Shown here in pieces: positions 1 through 8,293 of a stretch of 64,000 nucleotides of DNA (positions within the stretch are counted from its first letter, which is position 1; each line of letters starts with the position of its first letter). A model generated the notes under the pieces. The model saw nothing but the letters and a program-made list of their open reading frames with translations. It had not been told where the DNA came from and made no database searches. Source of the stretch: Kluyvera intermedia (GTDB taxonomy: Bacteria > Pseudomonadota > Gammaproteobacteria > Enterobacterales > Enterobacteriaceae); contig NZ_CP139986.1 in NCBI RefSeq assembly GCF_034424175.1, positions 620,001 through 684,000 of the forward strand. Direction: 5' to 3'. Made by a program: the position numbers and the translations under genes.

Positions 1-632
1 TGACTGAAGGCGAAGTTCACGAAGTGAACATCGTACTGAAAGCTGACGTTCAGGGTTCTGTAGAAGCTATCGCTGACTCCTTGCTGAAACTGTCGACTGA
101 CGAAGTGAAAGTAAGAATCATCGGTTCTGGCGTAGGTGGTATCACCGAAACTGACGCGACCCTGGCAGCAGCATCCAACGCCATCCTGGTTGGCTTCAAC
201 GTACGTGCCGATGCATCTGCGCGTAAAGTCATTGAATCCGAAAGCCTGGATCTGCGCTACTACTCCGTCATCTACCATCTGATTGACGAAGTGAAAGCGG
301 CAATGAGCGGTATGCTGTCTCCAGAGCTGAAACAGCAGATTATCGGTCTGGCTGAAGTTCGTGACGTGTTCAAATCACCGAAATTTGGTGCAATCGCGGG
401 CTGTATGGTTACCGAAGGTACCATCAAACGTCACAACCCAATCCGCGTTCTGCGCGACAACGTGGTTATCTATGAAGGCGAGCTGGAATCCCTGCGCCGC
501 TTCAAAGATGACGTCAACGAAGTCCGTAACGGCATGGAATGTGGTATCGGCGTTAAGAACTACAACGATGTGCGTACTGGCGATATGATCGAAGTCTTCG
601 AAATTATCGAAATCCAACGTACCATCGATTAA
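1..632 (+). CDS. infB: translation initiation factor IF-2, C-terminal part
   Basis: The window opens inside this gene; the frame is open from base 3 and ends at TAA 630-632. About 209 residues remain, and they match the C-terminal third of E. coli IF-2: the end of domain III and the fMet-tRNA-binding C2 domain, with the terminal motif IEVFEIIEIQRTI. The GTPase domain lies outside the window. IF-2 is a GTPase that places fMet-tRNA on the 30S subunit and promotes 50S joining. rbfA and truB follow, as in the nusA-infB operon of enterics. A GTG at 24 is only an internal codon. Confidence 0.97.
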   Translation, partial: TEGEVHEVNIVLKADVQGSVEAIADSLLKLSTDEVKVRIIGSGVGGITETDATLAAASNAILVGFNVRADASARKVIESESLDLRYYSVIYHLIDEVKAAMSGMLSPELKQQIIGLAEVRDVFKSPKFGAIAGCMVTEGTIKRHNPIRVLRDNVVIYEGELESLRRFKDDVNEVRNGMECGIGVKNYNDVRTGDMIEVFEIIEIQRTID

Positions 633-640
633 TGACCGAT

Positions 641-671
641 CGTAGGCCGGGTTAGCGAAGCGCCACCCGGC
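641..671. repeat. REP-type palindrome between infB and rbfA
   Basis: An imperfect palindrome with GTAGGCCGGGT and ACCCGGC arms lies right after the infB stop. It matches the REP/PU consensus of enteric intergenic repeats. It sits just before the hairpin at 681-705 and may stabilise the upstream mRNA 3' end. Confidence 0.75.
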
Positions 672-680
672 AATTATTTC

Positions 681-705
681 AAAAGGGGCTGATAGCCCCT
701 TTTTT
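681..705 (+). terminator. hairpin with T-run between infB and rbfA
   Basis: AGGGGCT and AGCCCCT form a stem around a short loop, followed by a run of T. This has the shape of a rho-independent terminator inside an operon, so it probably gives partial termination between infB and rbfA. Confidence 0.75.
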
Positions 706-721
706 GTCTGGAGAATTTATT

Positions 722-1123
722 ATGGCGAAAGAATTTGGTCGCCCACAGCGCGTGTCTCAGGAGATGCAGAAAGAAATTGCTATCATCCTGCAGCGCGAAA
801 TTAAAGACCCACGTCTGGGCATGATGACCACTGTTTCCGGTGTCGAAATGTCTCGCGACCTGGCGTATGCCAAAGTATTCGTGACCTTCCTGAACGACAA
901 AGATGAAGCAGCCGTTAAAGCTGGCATCAAAGCGCTGCAGGAAGCTTCTGGCTTCATCCGTTCGCTGCTGGGTAAAGCCATGCGCCTGCGTATCGTGCCG
1001 GAACTGACCTTCTTCTACGACAACTCGTTGGTTGAAGGGATGCGCATGTCCAACCTGGTCAGCAACGTGGTAAAACATGACGATGAACGTCGTGTGAACC
1101 CGGACGACAGCAAGGAGGACTGA
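722..1123 (+). CDS. rbfA: 30S ribosome-binding factor A
   Basis: This gene encodes 133 residues, the same length as E. coli RbfA, starting MAKEFGRPQRV. The ATG at 722 is chosen because a GGAG lies just upstream and the family starts there; an in-frame upstream extension is not conserved. RbfA is a small KH-like protein that binds the 16S rRNA helix 1 region during late 30S maturation and supports cold growth. The stop overlaps the truB ATG (TGATG at 1121-1125), so the two are translationally coupled. Confidence 0.97.
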   Translation: MAKEFGRPQRVSQEMQKEIAIILQREIKDPRLGMMTTVSGVEMSRDLAYAKVFVTFLNDKDEAAVKAGIKALQEASGFIRSLLGKAMRLRIVPELTFFYDNSLVEGMRMSNLVSNVVKHDDERRVNPDDSKED

Positions 1124-2067
1124 TGAGTCGTCCTCGTCGTCGCGGCCGTGATATCCACGGCGTATTGTTGTTGGATAAACCGCTTGGCGCCTCTAGCAAT
1201 GATGTGCTGCAGAAGGTTAAGCGTATTTTTAACGCTAACCGTGCCGGGCACACGGGTGCGCTGGATCCGCTGGCTACCGGCATGCTGCCGATTTGCCTCG
1301 GGGAAGCCACCAAGTTTTCCCAGTACCTGCTGGACTCCGACAAACGTTATCGGGTGGTTGCGCGCTTAGGGCAGCGTACCGATACTTCGGATGCCGAAGG
1401 GCAGATCGTGGAAGAGCGTCCGGTTAACGTCAGTGAGTCCCAACTGGCGGATGCGCTTGAAAGTTTCCGTGGTGACACCCAACAGGTGCCATCCATGTAC
1501 TCTGCGCTGAAATACCAGGGGAAAAAGCTCTACGAATACGCACGTCAGGGAATTGAAGTTCCGCGTGAAGCGCGCCCGATTACCGTTTACGAGCTGCTGT
1601 TTATTCGCCACGAAGGTAACGAGGTTGAGCTGGAAATTCACTGCTCTAAAGGCACCTATATTCGTACCATCATTGACGATCTTGGTGAGAAGCTTGGTTG
1701 TGGCGCGCACGTGATTTTCCTGCGCCGCCTGGCAGTCAGCAAATACCCGGTTGAACGAATGGTGACGCTGGAGCATCTGCATGAGCTGGTTGAACAAGCT
1801 GAACAGCAGGGCATCCCGGCGGCGGAGCTGCTTGACCCATTATTGATGCCGATGGACAGTCCTGCGTCGGACTATCCGATAGTCAATATTCCCCTTACCT
1901 CGTCGGTTTACTTTAAAAACGGTAACCCCGTACGTACCACCGGTGCGCCGCTGGACGGGCTGGTTCGAGTCACTGAAGGCGATGAAGGGAAATTTCTTGG
2001 TATGGGTGAAATCGATGACGAAGGCCGCGTGGCACCACGTCGCCTGGTGGTCGAGTACACTGAGTAA
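1123..2067 (+). CDS. truB: tRNA pseudouridine(55) synthase
   Basis: The 314-residue product matches E. coli TruB in length. It isomerises U55 in the T-loop of tRNAs. The catalytic aspartate is visible as Asp48 in GHTGALDPLA. The remaining synthase core and a C-terminal PUA-like domain (roughly residues 250-314) follow. The start overlaps the rbfA stop. No terminator follows directly; about 150 bp separate it from rpsO. Confidence 0.98.
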   Translation: MSRPRRRGRDIHGVLLLDKPLGASSNDVLQKVKRIFNANRAGHTGALDPLATGMLPICLGEATKFSQYLLDSDKRYRVVARLGQRTDTSDAEGQIVEERPVNVSESQLADALESFRGDTQQVPSMYSALKYQGKKLYEYARQGIEVPREARPITVYELLFIRHEGNEVELEIHCSKGTYIRTIIDDLGEKLGCGAHVIFLRRLAVSKYPVERMVTLEHLHELVEQAEQQGIPAAELLDPLLMPMDSPASDYPIVNIPLTSSVYFKNGNPVRTTGAPLDGLVRVTEGDEGKFLGMGEIDDEGRVAPRRLVVEYTE

Positions 2068-2130
2068 GCCTGACTCTGTAGCTTGCGATAACAGAGCGCT
2101 GCGGGTAGAATATCGCGGCTTAACGTCTGC

Positions 2131-2219
2131 TTAATTGTTTAACAATTGGCGAGCGTTATATCGGGGGTCGCTGAATTAGAGATCGGCACCCTTTCTTTCT
2201 TTTAAATTTGGAGTTCAAA
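2131..2219 (+). promoter_or_regulatory. rpsO promoter/leader, probable S15 autoregulatory region
   Basis: This leader lies between truB and rpsO. A possible -10 TTATAT is at 2156-2161 with a weak TTGTTT 15 bp upstream. A pyrimidine-rich CTTTCTTTCTTTT run and GGAG follow just before the rpsO ATG. In E. coli, S15 represses its own translation by stabilising a pseudoknot that spans this leader and the first codons. The similar sequence suggests the same control; I have not folded it. Confidence 0.6.
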
Positions 2220-2489
2220 ATGTCTCTAAGCGTTGAAGCTAAAGCAAAAATCGTTTCTGAGTTCGGTCGTGGCGAAAACGACAGTGGTTCTACCGAAGTT
2301 CAGGTTGCACTGCTGACTGCACAGATCAACCACCTGCAGGGTCACTTCTCTGAGCACAAAAAAGATCACCACAGCCGTCGTGGTCTGCTGCGCATGGTTT
2401 CTCAGCGTCGTAAACTGCTGGACTACCTGAAACGTAAAGATGTTGCACGCTACACCGCGCTGATCGAGCGTCTGGGTCTGCGTCGCTAA
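2220..2489 (+). CDS. rpsO: 30S ribosomal protein S15
   Basis: The product has 89 residues, starting MSLSVEAKAKIV and ending LGLRR, and is nearly identical to E. coli S15. S15 binds the central domain of 16S rRNA early in assembly. The ATG at 2220 has a GGAG 7 bases upstream. A strong terminator follows at 2506-2533, and pnp lies further downstream as in other enterics. Confidence 0.98.
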   Translation: MSLSVEAKAKIVSEFGRGENDSGSTEVQVALLTAQINHLQGHFSEHKKDHHSRRGLLRMVSQRRKLLDYLKRKDVARYTALIERLGLRR

Positions 2490-2505
2490 CTCTAGCGAGT
2501 TTCAG

Positions 2506-2533
2506 AAAGAGGGGCCTTTATGGCCCCTTTTTT
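2506..2533 (+). terminator. rpsO rho-independent terminator
   Basis: GGGGCC (2511-2516) and GGCCCC (2522-2527) enclose a 5-base loop, and six T follow. This corresponds to the E. coli rpsO terminator, which is leaky into pnp. Confidence 0.92.
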
Positions 2534-2664
2534 CCACCAGATGCACCAAGCTATGAGAATAATGTACCCGCAAAATCGCTGACCTGATGCCCTGGTAATC
2601 CCATCTTGTTTAGACAAAATTGGGCTGGAATTGCCAACACAGCAGTATTTTGAAAGATAACGGG

Positions 2665-2837
2665 TATAATGTATTGTTGTTGTACATATTCTTCGTTGCA
2701 GAGGTTCGCGCGGCTAATGAGAGGCTTTACCCAGACCGGGTTAGGGTTGTCATTAGTCGCGAGGATGCAAAGAAGATCGGTTTCATTGGCTGACACACCA
2801 CAGGGTGTTCTGCCACACATTAAGAAAGGATAGAATT
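2665..2837 (+). promoter_or_regulatory. pnp promoter and structured leader (RNase III/PNPase autoregulation)
   Basis: The 348-bp rpsO-pnp gap contains a perfect -10 TATAAT at 2665-2670; no good -35 is visible. A long imperfect stem follows between about 2690 and 2774, where CGCGCGGCTAATGA pairs with TCATTAGTCGCG. In E. coli, RNase III cuts such a stem in the pnp leader, and PNPase then destabilises its own mRNA. The small RNA SraG has also been mapped to this gap in E. coli; I cannot confirm it here. Confidence 0.75.
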
Positions 2838-4967
2838 TTGCTTAATCCGATCGTTCGTAAGTTCCAGTACGGCCAACACACCGTCACGCTGGAAACCGGC
2901 ATGATGGCGCGTCAGGCGACTGCAGCCGTTATGGTTAGCATGGATGACACCGCGGTATTCGTGACCGTTGTTGGTCAGAAAAAAACCAAGCCAGGCCAGG
3001 ACTTTTTCCCGCTGACCGTTAACTATCAGGAGCGTACCTACGCTGCTGGCCGTATTCCAGGAAGCTTCTTCCGTCGTGAAGGCCGTCCAAGCGAAGGCGA
3101 AACCCTGATCGCGCGTCTGATTGACCGCCCGGTTCGTCCGCTGTTCCCGGAAGGTTTCATTAACGAAGTTCAGGTTATCGCAACCGTGGTTTCCGTTAAC
3201 CCTCAGATCAACCCAGATATCGTGGCAATGATCGGTGCATCTGCTGCGCTGTCCCTGTCCGGCCTGCCGTTCAACGGCCCGATCGGCTCTGCACGCGTTG
3301 GTTATATCAATGACCAGTACGTACTGAACCCGACTCAGGATGAGCTGAAAGAAAGCAAACTGAACCTGGTTGTTGCCGGTACTGAAGCCGCCGTACTGAT
3401 GGTTGAATCCGAAGCAGAACTGCTGAGCGAAGACCAGATGCTGGGTGCTGTCGTGTTTGGTCACGACCAGCAGCAGATTGTTATCAAAGAAATCAACGAG
3501 CTGGTAAAAGAAGCCGGCAAACCACGTTGGGATTGGCAGCCTGAAGCCGTCAACGAAGCGCTGAACGCGCGCGTTGCTGCGCTGGCTGAAGCGCGCTTGA
3601 GCGACGCTTACCGCATCACCGACAAACAAGAGCGTTATGCTCAGGTTGGCGTGATCAAATCTGAAACCATCGACGCACTGGTTGCAGAAGACGAAACCCT
3701 GGACGCTAACGAACTGGGTGAAATCCTGCACGCTATCGAGAAAAATGTTGTTCGTAGCCGCGTGCTGGCAGGCGAGCCACGTATCGATGGCCGTGAAAAA
3801 GACATGATCCGTGGTCTGGACGTTCGTACTGGCGTACTGCCACGTACTCACGGTTCTGCACTGTTCACCCGTGGCGAAACTCAGGCGCTGGTTACCGCGA
3901 CCCTGGGCACCACCCGTGATGCACAGAACCTCGACGAGTTGATGGGCGAGCGTACTGACAACTTCCTGTTCCACTACAACTTCCCTCCGTACTGCGTAGG
4001 CGAAACTGGCATGGTAGGCTCTCCTAAGCGTCGTGAAATTGGTCACGGTCGTCTGGCGAAGCGCGGCGTGCTGGCAGTGATGCCGGATCTGGACAAATTC
4101 CCGTACACCGTACGTGTTGTGTCTGAAATCACCGAATCCAATGGTTCTTCTTCCATGGCTTCCGTGTGTGGTGCTTCTCTGGCGCTGATGGACGCAGGTG
4201 TGCCAATCAAAGCAGCCGTTGCCGGTATCGCGATGGGTCTGGTGAAAGAAGGCGACAACTACGTTGTTCTGTCTGACATCCTGGGCGACGAAGATCACCT
4301 GGGTGATATGGACTTCAAAGTTGCGGGTTCCCGCGACGGTATCTCTGCGCTGCAGATGGATATCAAAATTGAAGGCATCACCAAGGAGATCATGCAGGCT
4401 GCACTGAACCAGGCTAAAGGTGCGCGTCTGCACATCCTGGGTGTGATGGAACAGGCGATTAACGCGCCACGTGGCGATATCTCTCAGTTCGCTCCGCGTA
4501 TCCACACGATCAAAATCAGCCCAGACAAGATCAAAGACGTTATCGGTAAAGGCGGTTCTGTTATCCGTGCTCTGACCGAAGAAACCGGCACCACCATCGA
4601 AATCGAAGATGATGGTACCGTGAAGATCGCAGCAACCGACGGTGAAAAAGCGAAATACGCGATTCGTCGTATCGAAGAGATCACCGCAGAAATCGAAGTG
4701 GGTCGTATCTACAACGGTAAAGTGACCCGTATCGTTGACTTTGGTGCATTCGTTGCCATCGGTGGTGGTAAAGAAGGTCTGGTACACATCTCTCAGATCG
4801 CTGACAAGCGCGTTGAGAAAGTGACCGATTATCTGCAGATGAACCAGGAAGTGCCGGTTAAAGTTCTGGAAGTTGACCGTCAGGGCCGCGTACGTCTGAG
4901 CATCAAAGAAGCAACTGAACAGTCTTCTACCGCACCGGTTGAACCGGCAGCGGAACAAGGCGAGTAA
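2838..4967 (+). CDS. pnp: polynucleotide phosphorylase
   Basis: The product has 709 residues and is close to E. coli PNPase. It is a trimeric 3'-5' phosphorolytic exoribonuclease and a partner of RNase E in the degradosome. Two RNase PH-like cores make up most of the protein. A KH domain (about 553-612, GKGGSVI) and an S1 domain (about 622-690, VGRIYNGKVTRIVDFGAF) follow. I chose the TTG at 2838, as in E. coli, because homology starts at LNPIVRKFQYG and AAGGA lies upstream; the in-frame ATG at 2805 lies in the leader. The low-efficiency start fits autoregulation. Confidence 0.97.
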   Translation: MLNPIVRKFQYGQHTVTLETGMMARQATAAVMVSMDDTAVFVTVVGQKKTKPGQDFFPLTVNYQERTYAAGRIPGSFFRREGRPSEGETLIARLIDRPVRPLFPEGFINEVQVIATVVSVNPQINPDIVAMIGASAALSLSGLPFNGPIGSARVGYINDQYVLNPTQDELKESKLNLVVAGTEAAVLMVESEAELLSEDQMLGAVVFGHDQQQIVIKEINELVKEAGKPRWDWQPEAVNEALNARVAALAEARLSDAYRITDKQERYAQVGVIKSETIDALVAEDETLDANELGEILHAIEKNVVRSRVLAGEPRIDGREKDMIRGLDVRTGVLPRTHGSALFTRGETQALVTATLGTTRDAQNLDELMGERTDNFLFHYNFPPYCVGETGMVGSPKRREIGHGRLAKRGVLAVMPDLDKFPYTVRVVSEITESNGSSSMASVCGASLALMDAGVPIKAAVAGIAMGLVKEGDNYVVLSDILGDEDHLGDMDFKVAGSRDGISALQMDIKIEGITKEIMQAALNQAKGARLHILGVMEQAINAPRGDISQFAPRIHTIKISPDKIKDVIGKGGSVIRALTEETGTTIEIEDDGTVKIAATDGEKAKYAIRRIEEITAEIEVGRIYNGKVTRIVDFGAFVAIGGGKEGLVHISQIADKRVEKVTDYLQMNQEVPVKVLEVDRQGRVRLSIKEATEQSSTAPVEPAAEQGE

Positions 4968-4979
4968 GGTTTGCCTTTT

Positions 4980-5001
4980 GCCCTCCGCGTTTGCGGAGGG
5001 C
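4980..5001 (+). terminator. GC-rich hairpin between pnp and nlpI
   Basis: GCCCTCCGC and GCGGAGGGC form a perfect 9-bp stem with a 4-base loop just after the pnp stop. There is no real T-run, so it may act as an mRNA 3' stabiliser or a weak terminator. Confidence 0.5.
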
Positions 5002-5078
5002 ACATTTCGCTGGCAGGATGCCTTGTTTGCAGGCGGGGAACAGGACGTTCATCCATTTGTTGTCTTCGGGAGTGGGAA

Positions 5079-5963
5079 ATGAAGCCTTTTTTGCGCTGGT
5101 GTTTCGTGGCGACAGCACTCACGCTGGCAGGATGCAGCAGTTCTGCCTGGCGTAAAAGTGAAGTCCTCGCGGTACCATTGCAACCGACTTTACAGCAGGA
5201 AGTGATCCTGGCACGCATGGAACAAATTCTTGCCAGTCGGGCTTTAACCGATGACGAACGCGCACAGCTTTTATATGAGCGCGGAGTGTTGTATGATAGT
5301 CTAGGTTTGAGAGCATTAGCGCGTAACGATTTTTCGCAAGCGTTGGCTATCAGACCTGATATGCCTGAAGTATTCAATTACTTAGGCATTTATTTAACGC
5401 AGGCAGGCAATTTTGATGCTGCCTATGAAGCGTTTGATTCTGTACTTGAGCTTGATCCAACTTACAATTATGCGCACTTGAACCGCGGCATCGCACTTTA
5501 TTACGGTGGCCGTGCGAAATTAGCGCAAGATGATCTGCTAGCGTTTTATCAAGACGATCCCAATGATCCTTTCCGCAGCCTGTGGCTATATCTCGCTGAG
5601 CAGAAGCTCGATGAGAAGCAGGCCAAAGATGCGTTGAAGCAACGCTTCGACAAGTCGGATAAAGAGCAATGGGGATGGAACATTGTCGAGTTCTACCTGG
5701 GCAACATTGACGAAAAAACGTTAATGGAACGCCTGAAGGCGGACGCAACGGATAACACCTCGCTCGCTGAGCATCTCAGTGAAACCAACTTCTATTTAGG
5801 TAAGTACTACCTAAGTCTGGGGGACAAGGACAGCGCTACGGCACTGTTCAAACTGGCGGTTGCCAACAACGTACACAACTACGTTGAGCACCGATACGCA
5901 TTGTTGGAATTAGCGCTCTTGGGCCAGGAGCAAGATGACCTGGCAGAATCGGACCAGCAATAG
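5079..5963 (+). CDS. nlpI: outer-membrane lipoprotein NlpI (TPR adaptor)
   Basis: The product has 294 residues, as in E. coli. The signal peptide ends in the lipobox LAGC with Cys19 as the lipidated residue. Tetratricopeptide repeats span most of the chain (for example YERGVLYDSLGLRALARNDF and AHLNRGIALYYGG). NlpI presents the protease Prc with MepS and scaffolds peptidoglycan hydrolases in the periplasm. The ATG at 5079 starts a canonical lipoprotein signal; the 36-residue upstream extension would bury it. Confidence 0.97.
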   Translation: MKPFLRWCFVATALTLAGCSSSAWRKSEVLAVPLQPTLQQEVILARMEQILASRALTDDERAQLLYERGVLYDSLGLRALARNDFSQALAIRPDMPEVFNYLGIYLTQAGNFDAAYEAFDSVLELDPTYNYAHLNRGIALYYGGRAKLAQDDLLAFYQDDPNDPFRSLWLYLAEQKLDEKQAKDALKQRFDKSDKEQWGWNIVEFYLGNIDEKTLMERLKADATDNTSLAEHLSETNFYLGKYYLSLGDKDSATALFKLAVANNVHNYVEHRYALLELALLGQEQDDLAESDQQ

Positions 5964-6068
5964 CTGACGTACACATCAGCCCATAATCACTTTTGATTGT
6001 CATCACCTTAACGGGTGAGGGCGTTGTTGTTCGTCAATACACCTACTTTGAGCCGGTTCACACTTTTA

Positions 6069-6149
6069 ATGAAAATTACCGAAAATTTTCACGATGAGTT
6101 ATGTAGACTGGCCGCCATTAATTTTGAGGCACACGTACTACATGGCTGA
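6069..6149 (+). CDS. yrbN: small protein YrbN, upstream of and overlapping deaD
   Basis: This is a 26-codon ORF starting MKITENFHDELC and ending HVLHG, with its TGA at 6147-6149. It matches the E. coli small protein YrbN in sequence and position. It overlaps the deaD start (6142) by 8 bases in another frame, which suggests translational coupling. It is too short for ordinary ORF finders. The molecular role is unknown to me; a leader-peptide role in deaD expression is an inference from the overlap. Confidence 0.85.
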   Translation: MKITENFHDELCRLAAINFEAHVLHG

Positions 6150-8148
6150 ATTCGAAACCACTTTTGCAGATCTGGGGCTTAAGGCTCCTATCCTTGAAGC
6201 CCTTAACGATCTGGGTTACGAAAAACCATCTCCGATCCAGGCTGAGTGTATCCCACACCTGCTGGGCGGCCGCGATGTTCTGGGTATGGCCCAGACCGGT
6301 AGCGGTAAAACAGCAGCGTTCTCTTTACCGCTGCTGAACAACCTTGATCCTGAGCTGAAAGCACCACAGATTCTGGTGCTGGCACCGACCCGCGAACTAG
6401 CAGTTCAGGTTGGTGAGGCAATGACTGAGTTCTCTAAACATATGCGCGGCGTGAACGTGGTAGCCCTTTACGGCGGCCAGCGTTATGACGTGCAGTTACG
6501 CGCCCTGCGTCAAGGGCCACAGATTGTCGTCGGTACTCCAGGTCGTCTGCTGGACCACCTGAAGCGCGGTACTCTGGATCTCTCTAAACTGAGCGGTCTG
6601 GTACTGGACGAAGCTGACGAAATGCTGCGTATGGGCTTTATCGAAGACGTTGAAACCATCATGGCTCAGATCCCAGAAGGTCATCAGACCGCTCTGTTCT
6701 CTGCAACCATGCCGGAAGCAATCCGTCGTATTACCCGTCGCTTTATGAAAGATCCGCAGGAAGTGCGCATTCAGTCTAGCGTCACAACCCGCCCAGACAT
6801 CAGCCAGAGCTTCTGGTCTGTCTATGGCATGCGTAAAAATGAAGCGCTGGTACGTTTCCTGGAAGCGGAAGACTTTGATGCGGCGATTATCTTCGTTCGT
6901 ACCAAAAACGCGACTCTGGAAGTGGCTGAAGCACTGGAACGTAGCGGTTATAGCAGCGCTGCGCTGAACGGCGACATGAACCAGTCTCTGCGTGAGCAGA
7001 CTCTGGAACGTCTGAAAGACGGTCGTCTGGACATCCTGATCGCAACTGACGTTGCAGCACGTGGTCTGGACGTTGAGCGTATTAGCCTTGTTGTTAACTA
7101 CGACATCCCAATGGACTCCGAGTCTTATGTTCACCGTATTGGCCGTACCGGTCGTGCGGGTCGTGCTGGCCGTGCGCTGCTGTTCGTTGAGAACCGCGAG
7201 CGTCGTCTGCTGCGCAACATCGAACGCACCATGAAGCTGTCCATTCCAGAAGTAGAACTGCCTAACGCAGATCTGCTGGGCAAACGCCGTCTGGAAAAAT
7301 TCGCCGCGAAAGTACAGCAGCAGCTGGAAAGCAGCGATCTGGATCAGTACCGTGCACTGCTGGCTCAAATCAAGCCAACCGCAGAAGGCGAAGAGCTGGA
7401 TGTTGAAACGCTGGCCGCTGCACTGTTGAAAATGGCACAGGGCGAACGTTCCCTGATCGTTCCACCTGATGCGCCAATGCGTGCTAAGCGTGAATTCCGT
7501 GAGCGTGACGAGCGTTTCGAACGTCGTAACGATCGTAATGACCGTAACGATCGCGGCGATCGCAATGACCGTGGCCCACGTGGTGACCGTCCTGAGCGTA
7601 GCGGCGAAGACCGTCCAAAACGCGAACGTCGTGAAGTTGGCGATATGGAACTGTACCGTATTGAAGTCGGCCGTGATGATGGTGTTGAAGTTCGTCATAT
7701 CGTTGGCGCGATCGCTAACGAAGGCGATATCAGCAGCCGTTACATCGGTAACATCAAGCTGTTCGGTACTCACTCTACTATCGAATTGCCAAAAGGTATG
7801 CCGGGCGAGATCCTGCAACACTTTACGCGTACTCGCATCCTGAACAAGCCGATGAACATGCAGCTGATGGGCGATGCTCAGCCGCGTCCTGGTGGTCGTG
7901 GTGCTGCGGGTGGCGAACGTCGTGAAGGCGGTCGTGCATTCGGTGGTGAACGTCGTGAAGGCGGTCGCGAAGGCGGTCGTGGTTTCGGCGGTGAGCGTCG
8001 TGAAGGCGGCCGTGGTGATGGTCGTCGTTTCAGCGGTGAACGTCGCGACGGTGGCAATGGTAACCGTGCGCCACGCCGTGATGATGCTGGTGCTGCACCG
8101 CGCCGTGACGACTCTACCGGTCGTCGTCGTTTCGGCGGTGACGCATAA
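6142..8148 (+). CDS. deaD: DEAD-box ATP-dependent RNA helicase DeaD/CsdA
   Basis: The product has 668 residues; E. coli DeaD has 629. It unwinds RNA in ribosome assembly and mRNA decay in the cold. Visible motifs are the Q motif with Gln33, Walker A AQTGSGKT (50-57), DEAD in VLDEADEML, SAT, and HRIGRTGRAGR. A low-complexity linker rich in RND/RGD follows, then a DbpA-like RNA-binding domain (LYRIEVGRDDGV onward), then a tail of GGERREGGR repeats. The extra length is in the two repetitive segments. The ATG at 6142 is set by homology; the alternative at 6094 is not conserved. Confidence 0.97.
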   Translation: MAEFETTFADLGLKAPILEALNDLGYEKPSPIQAECIPHLLGGRDVLGMAQTGSGKTAAFSLPLLNNLDPELKAPQILVLAPTRELAVQVGEAMTEFSKHMRGVNVVALYGGQRYDVQLRALRQGPQIVVGTPGRLLDHLKRGTLDLSKLSGLVLDEADEMLRMGFIEDVETIMAQIPEGHQTALFSATMPEAIRRITRRFMKDPQEVRIQSSVTTRPDISQSFWSVYGMRKNEALVRFLEAEDFDAAIIFVRTKNATLEVAEALERSGYSSAALNGDMNQSLREQTLERLKDGRLDILIATDVAARGLDVERISLVVNYDIPMDSESYVHRIGRTGRAGRAGRALLFVENRERRLLRNIERTMKLSIPEVELPNADLLGKRRLEKFAAKVQQQLESSDLDQYRALLAQIKPTAEGEELDVETLAAALLKMAQGERSLIVPPDAPMRAKREFRERDERFERRNDRNDRNDRGDRNDRGPRGDRPERSGEDRPKRERREVGDMELYRIEVGRDDGVEVRHIVGAIANEGDISSRYIGNIKLFGTHSTIELPKGMPGEILQHFTRTRILNKPMNMQLMGDAQPRPGGRGAAGGERREGGRAFGGERREGGREGGRGFGGERREGGRGDGRRFSGERRDGGNGNRAPRRDDAGAAPRRDDSTGRRRFGGDA

Positions 8149-8182
8149 GCCTCACAGCTTATTAGCGTAAAGTAATAATTAC

Positions 8183-8213
8183 AGCCCCGATCTTGATGAT
8201 TGGGGCTTTTTTT
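8183..8213 (+). terminator. deaD terminator
   Basis: AGCCCC (8183-8188) pairs with GGGGCT (8202-8207) and a T-run follows, which is a standard rho-independent terminator 35 bp after the deaD stop. Confidence 0.9.
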
Positions 8214-8220
8214 ATTTCTT

Positions 8221-8258
8221 TTGTACTCATGTACTGGTACAGTGCGACACATTAAAAT
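8221..8258 (+). promoter_or_regulatory. mtr promoter with TrpR-type operator
   Basis: TGTACTCATGTACTGGTAC (8222-8240) contains repeated GTACT/GTAC half-sites, as in the E. coli mtr operator bound by the tryptophan repressor TrpR. A plausible -10 (TAAAAT, 8253-8258) lies just downstream, so a bound repressor would cover the promoter. TyrR activation is known in E. coli, but I see no clear TyrR box. Confidence 0.7.
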
Positions 8259-8293
8259 GCGGTAGCAAAATAATACACTGGAGATAAGGCTGT

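Noticed and set aside
2820..5003. 727-codon open frame antisense to pnp
   Set aside because: It mirrors pnp codon for codon, has low-complexity composition and no family resemblance. It exists because the strong codon bias of pnp leaves few stops on the other strand.
6496..7821. 441-codon open frame antisense to deaD
   Set aside because: Same cause: a highly biased helicase gene on the + strand. There is no ribosome-binding site or recognisable domain.
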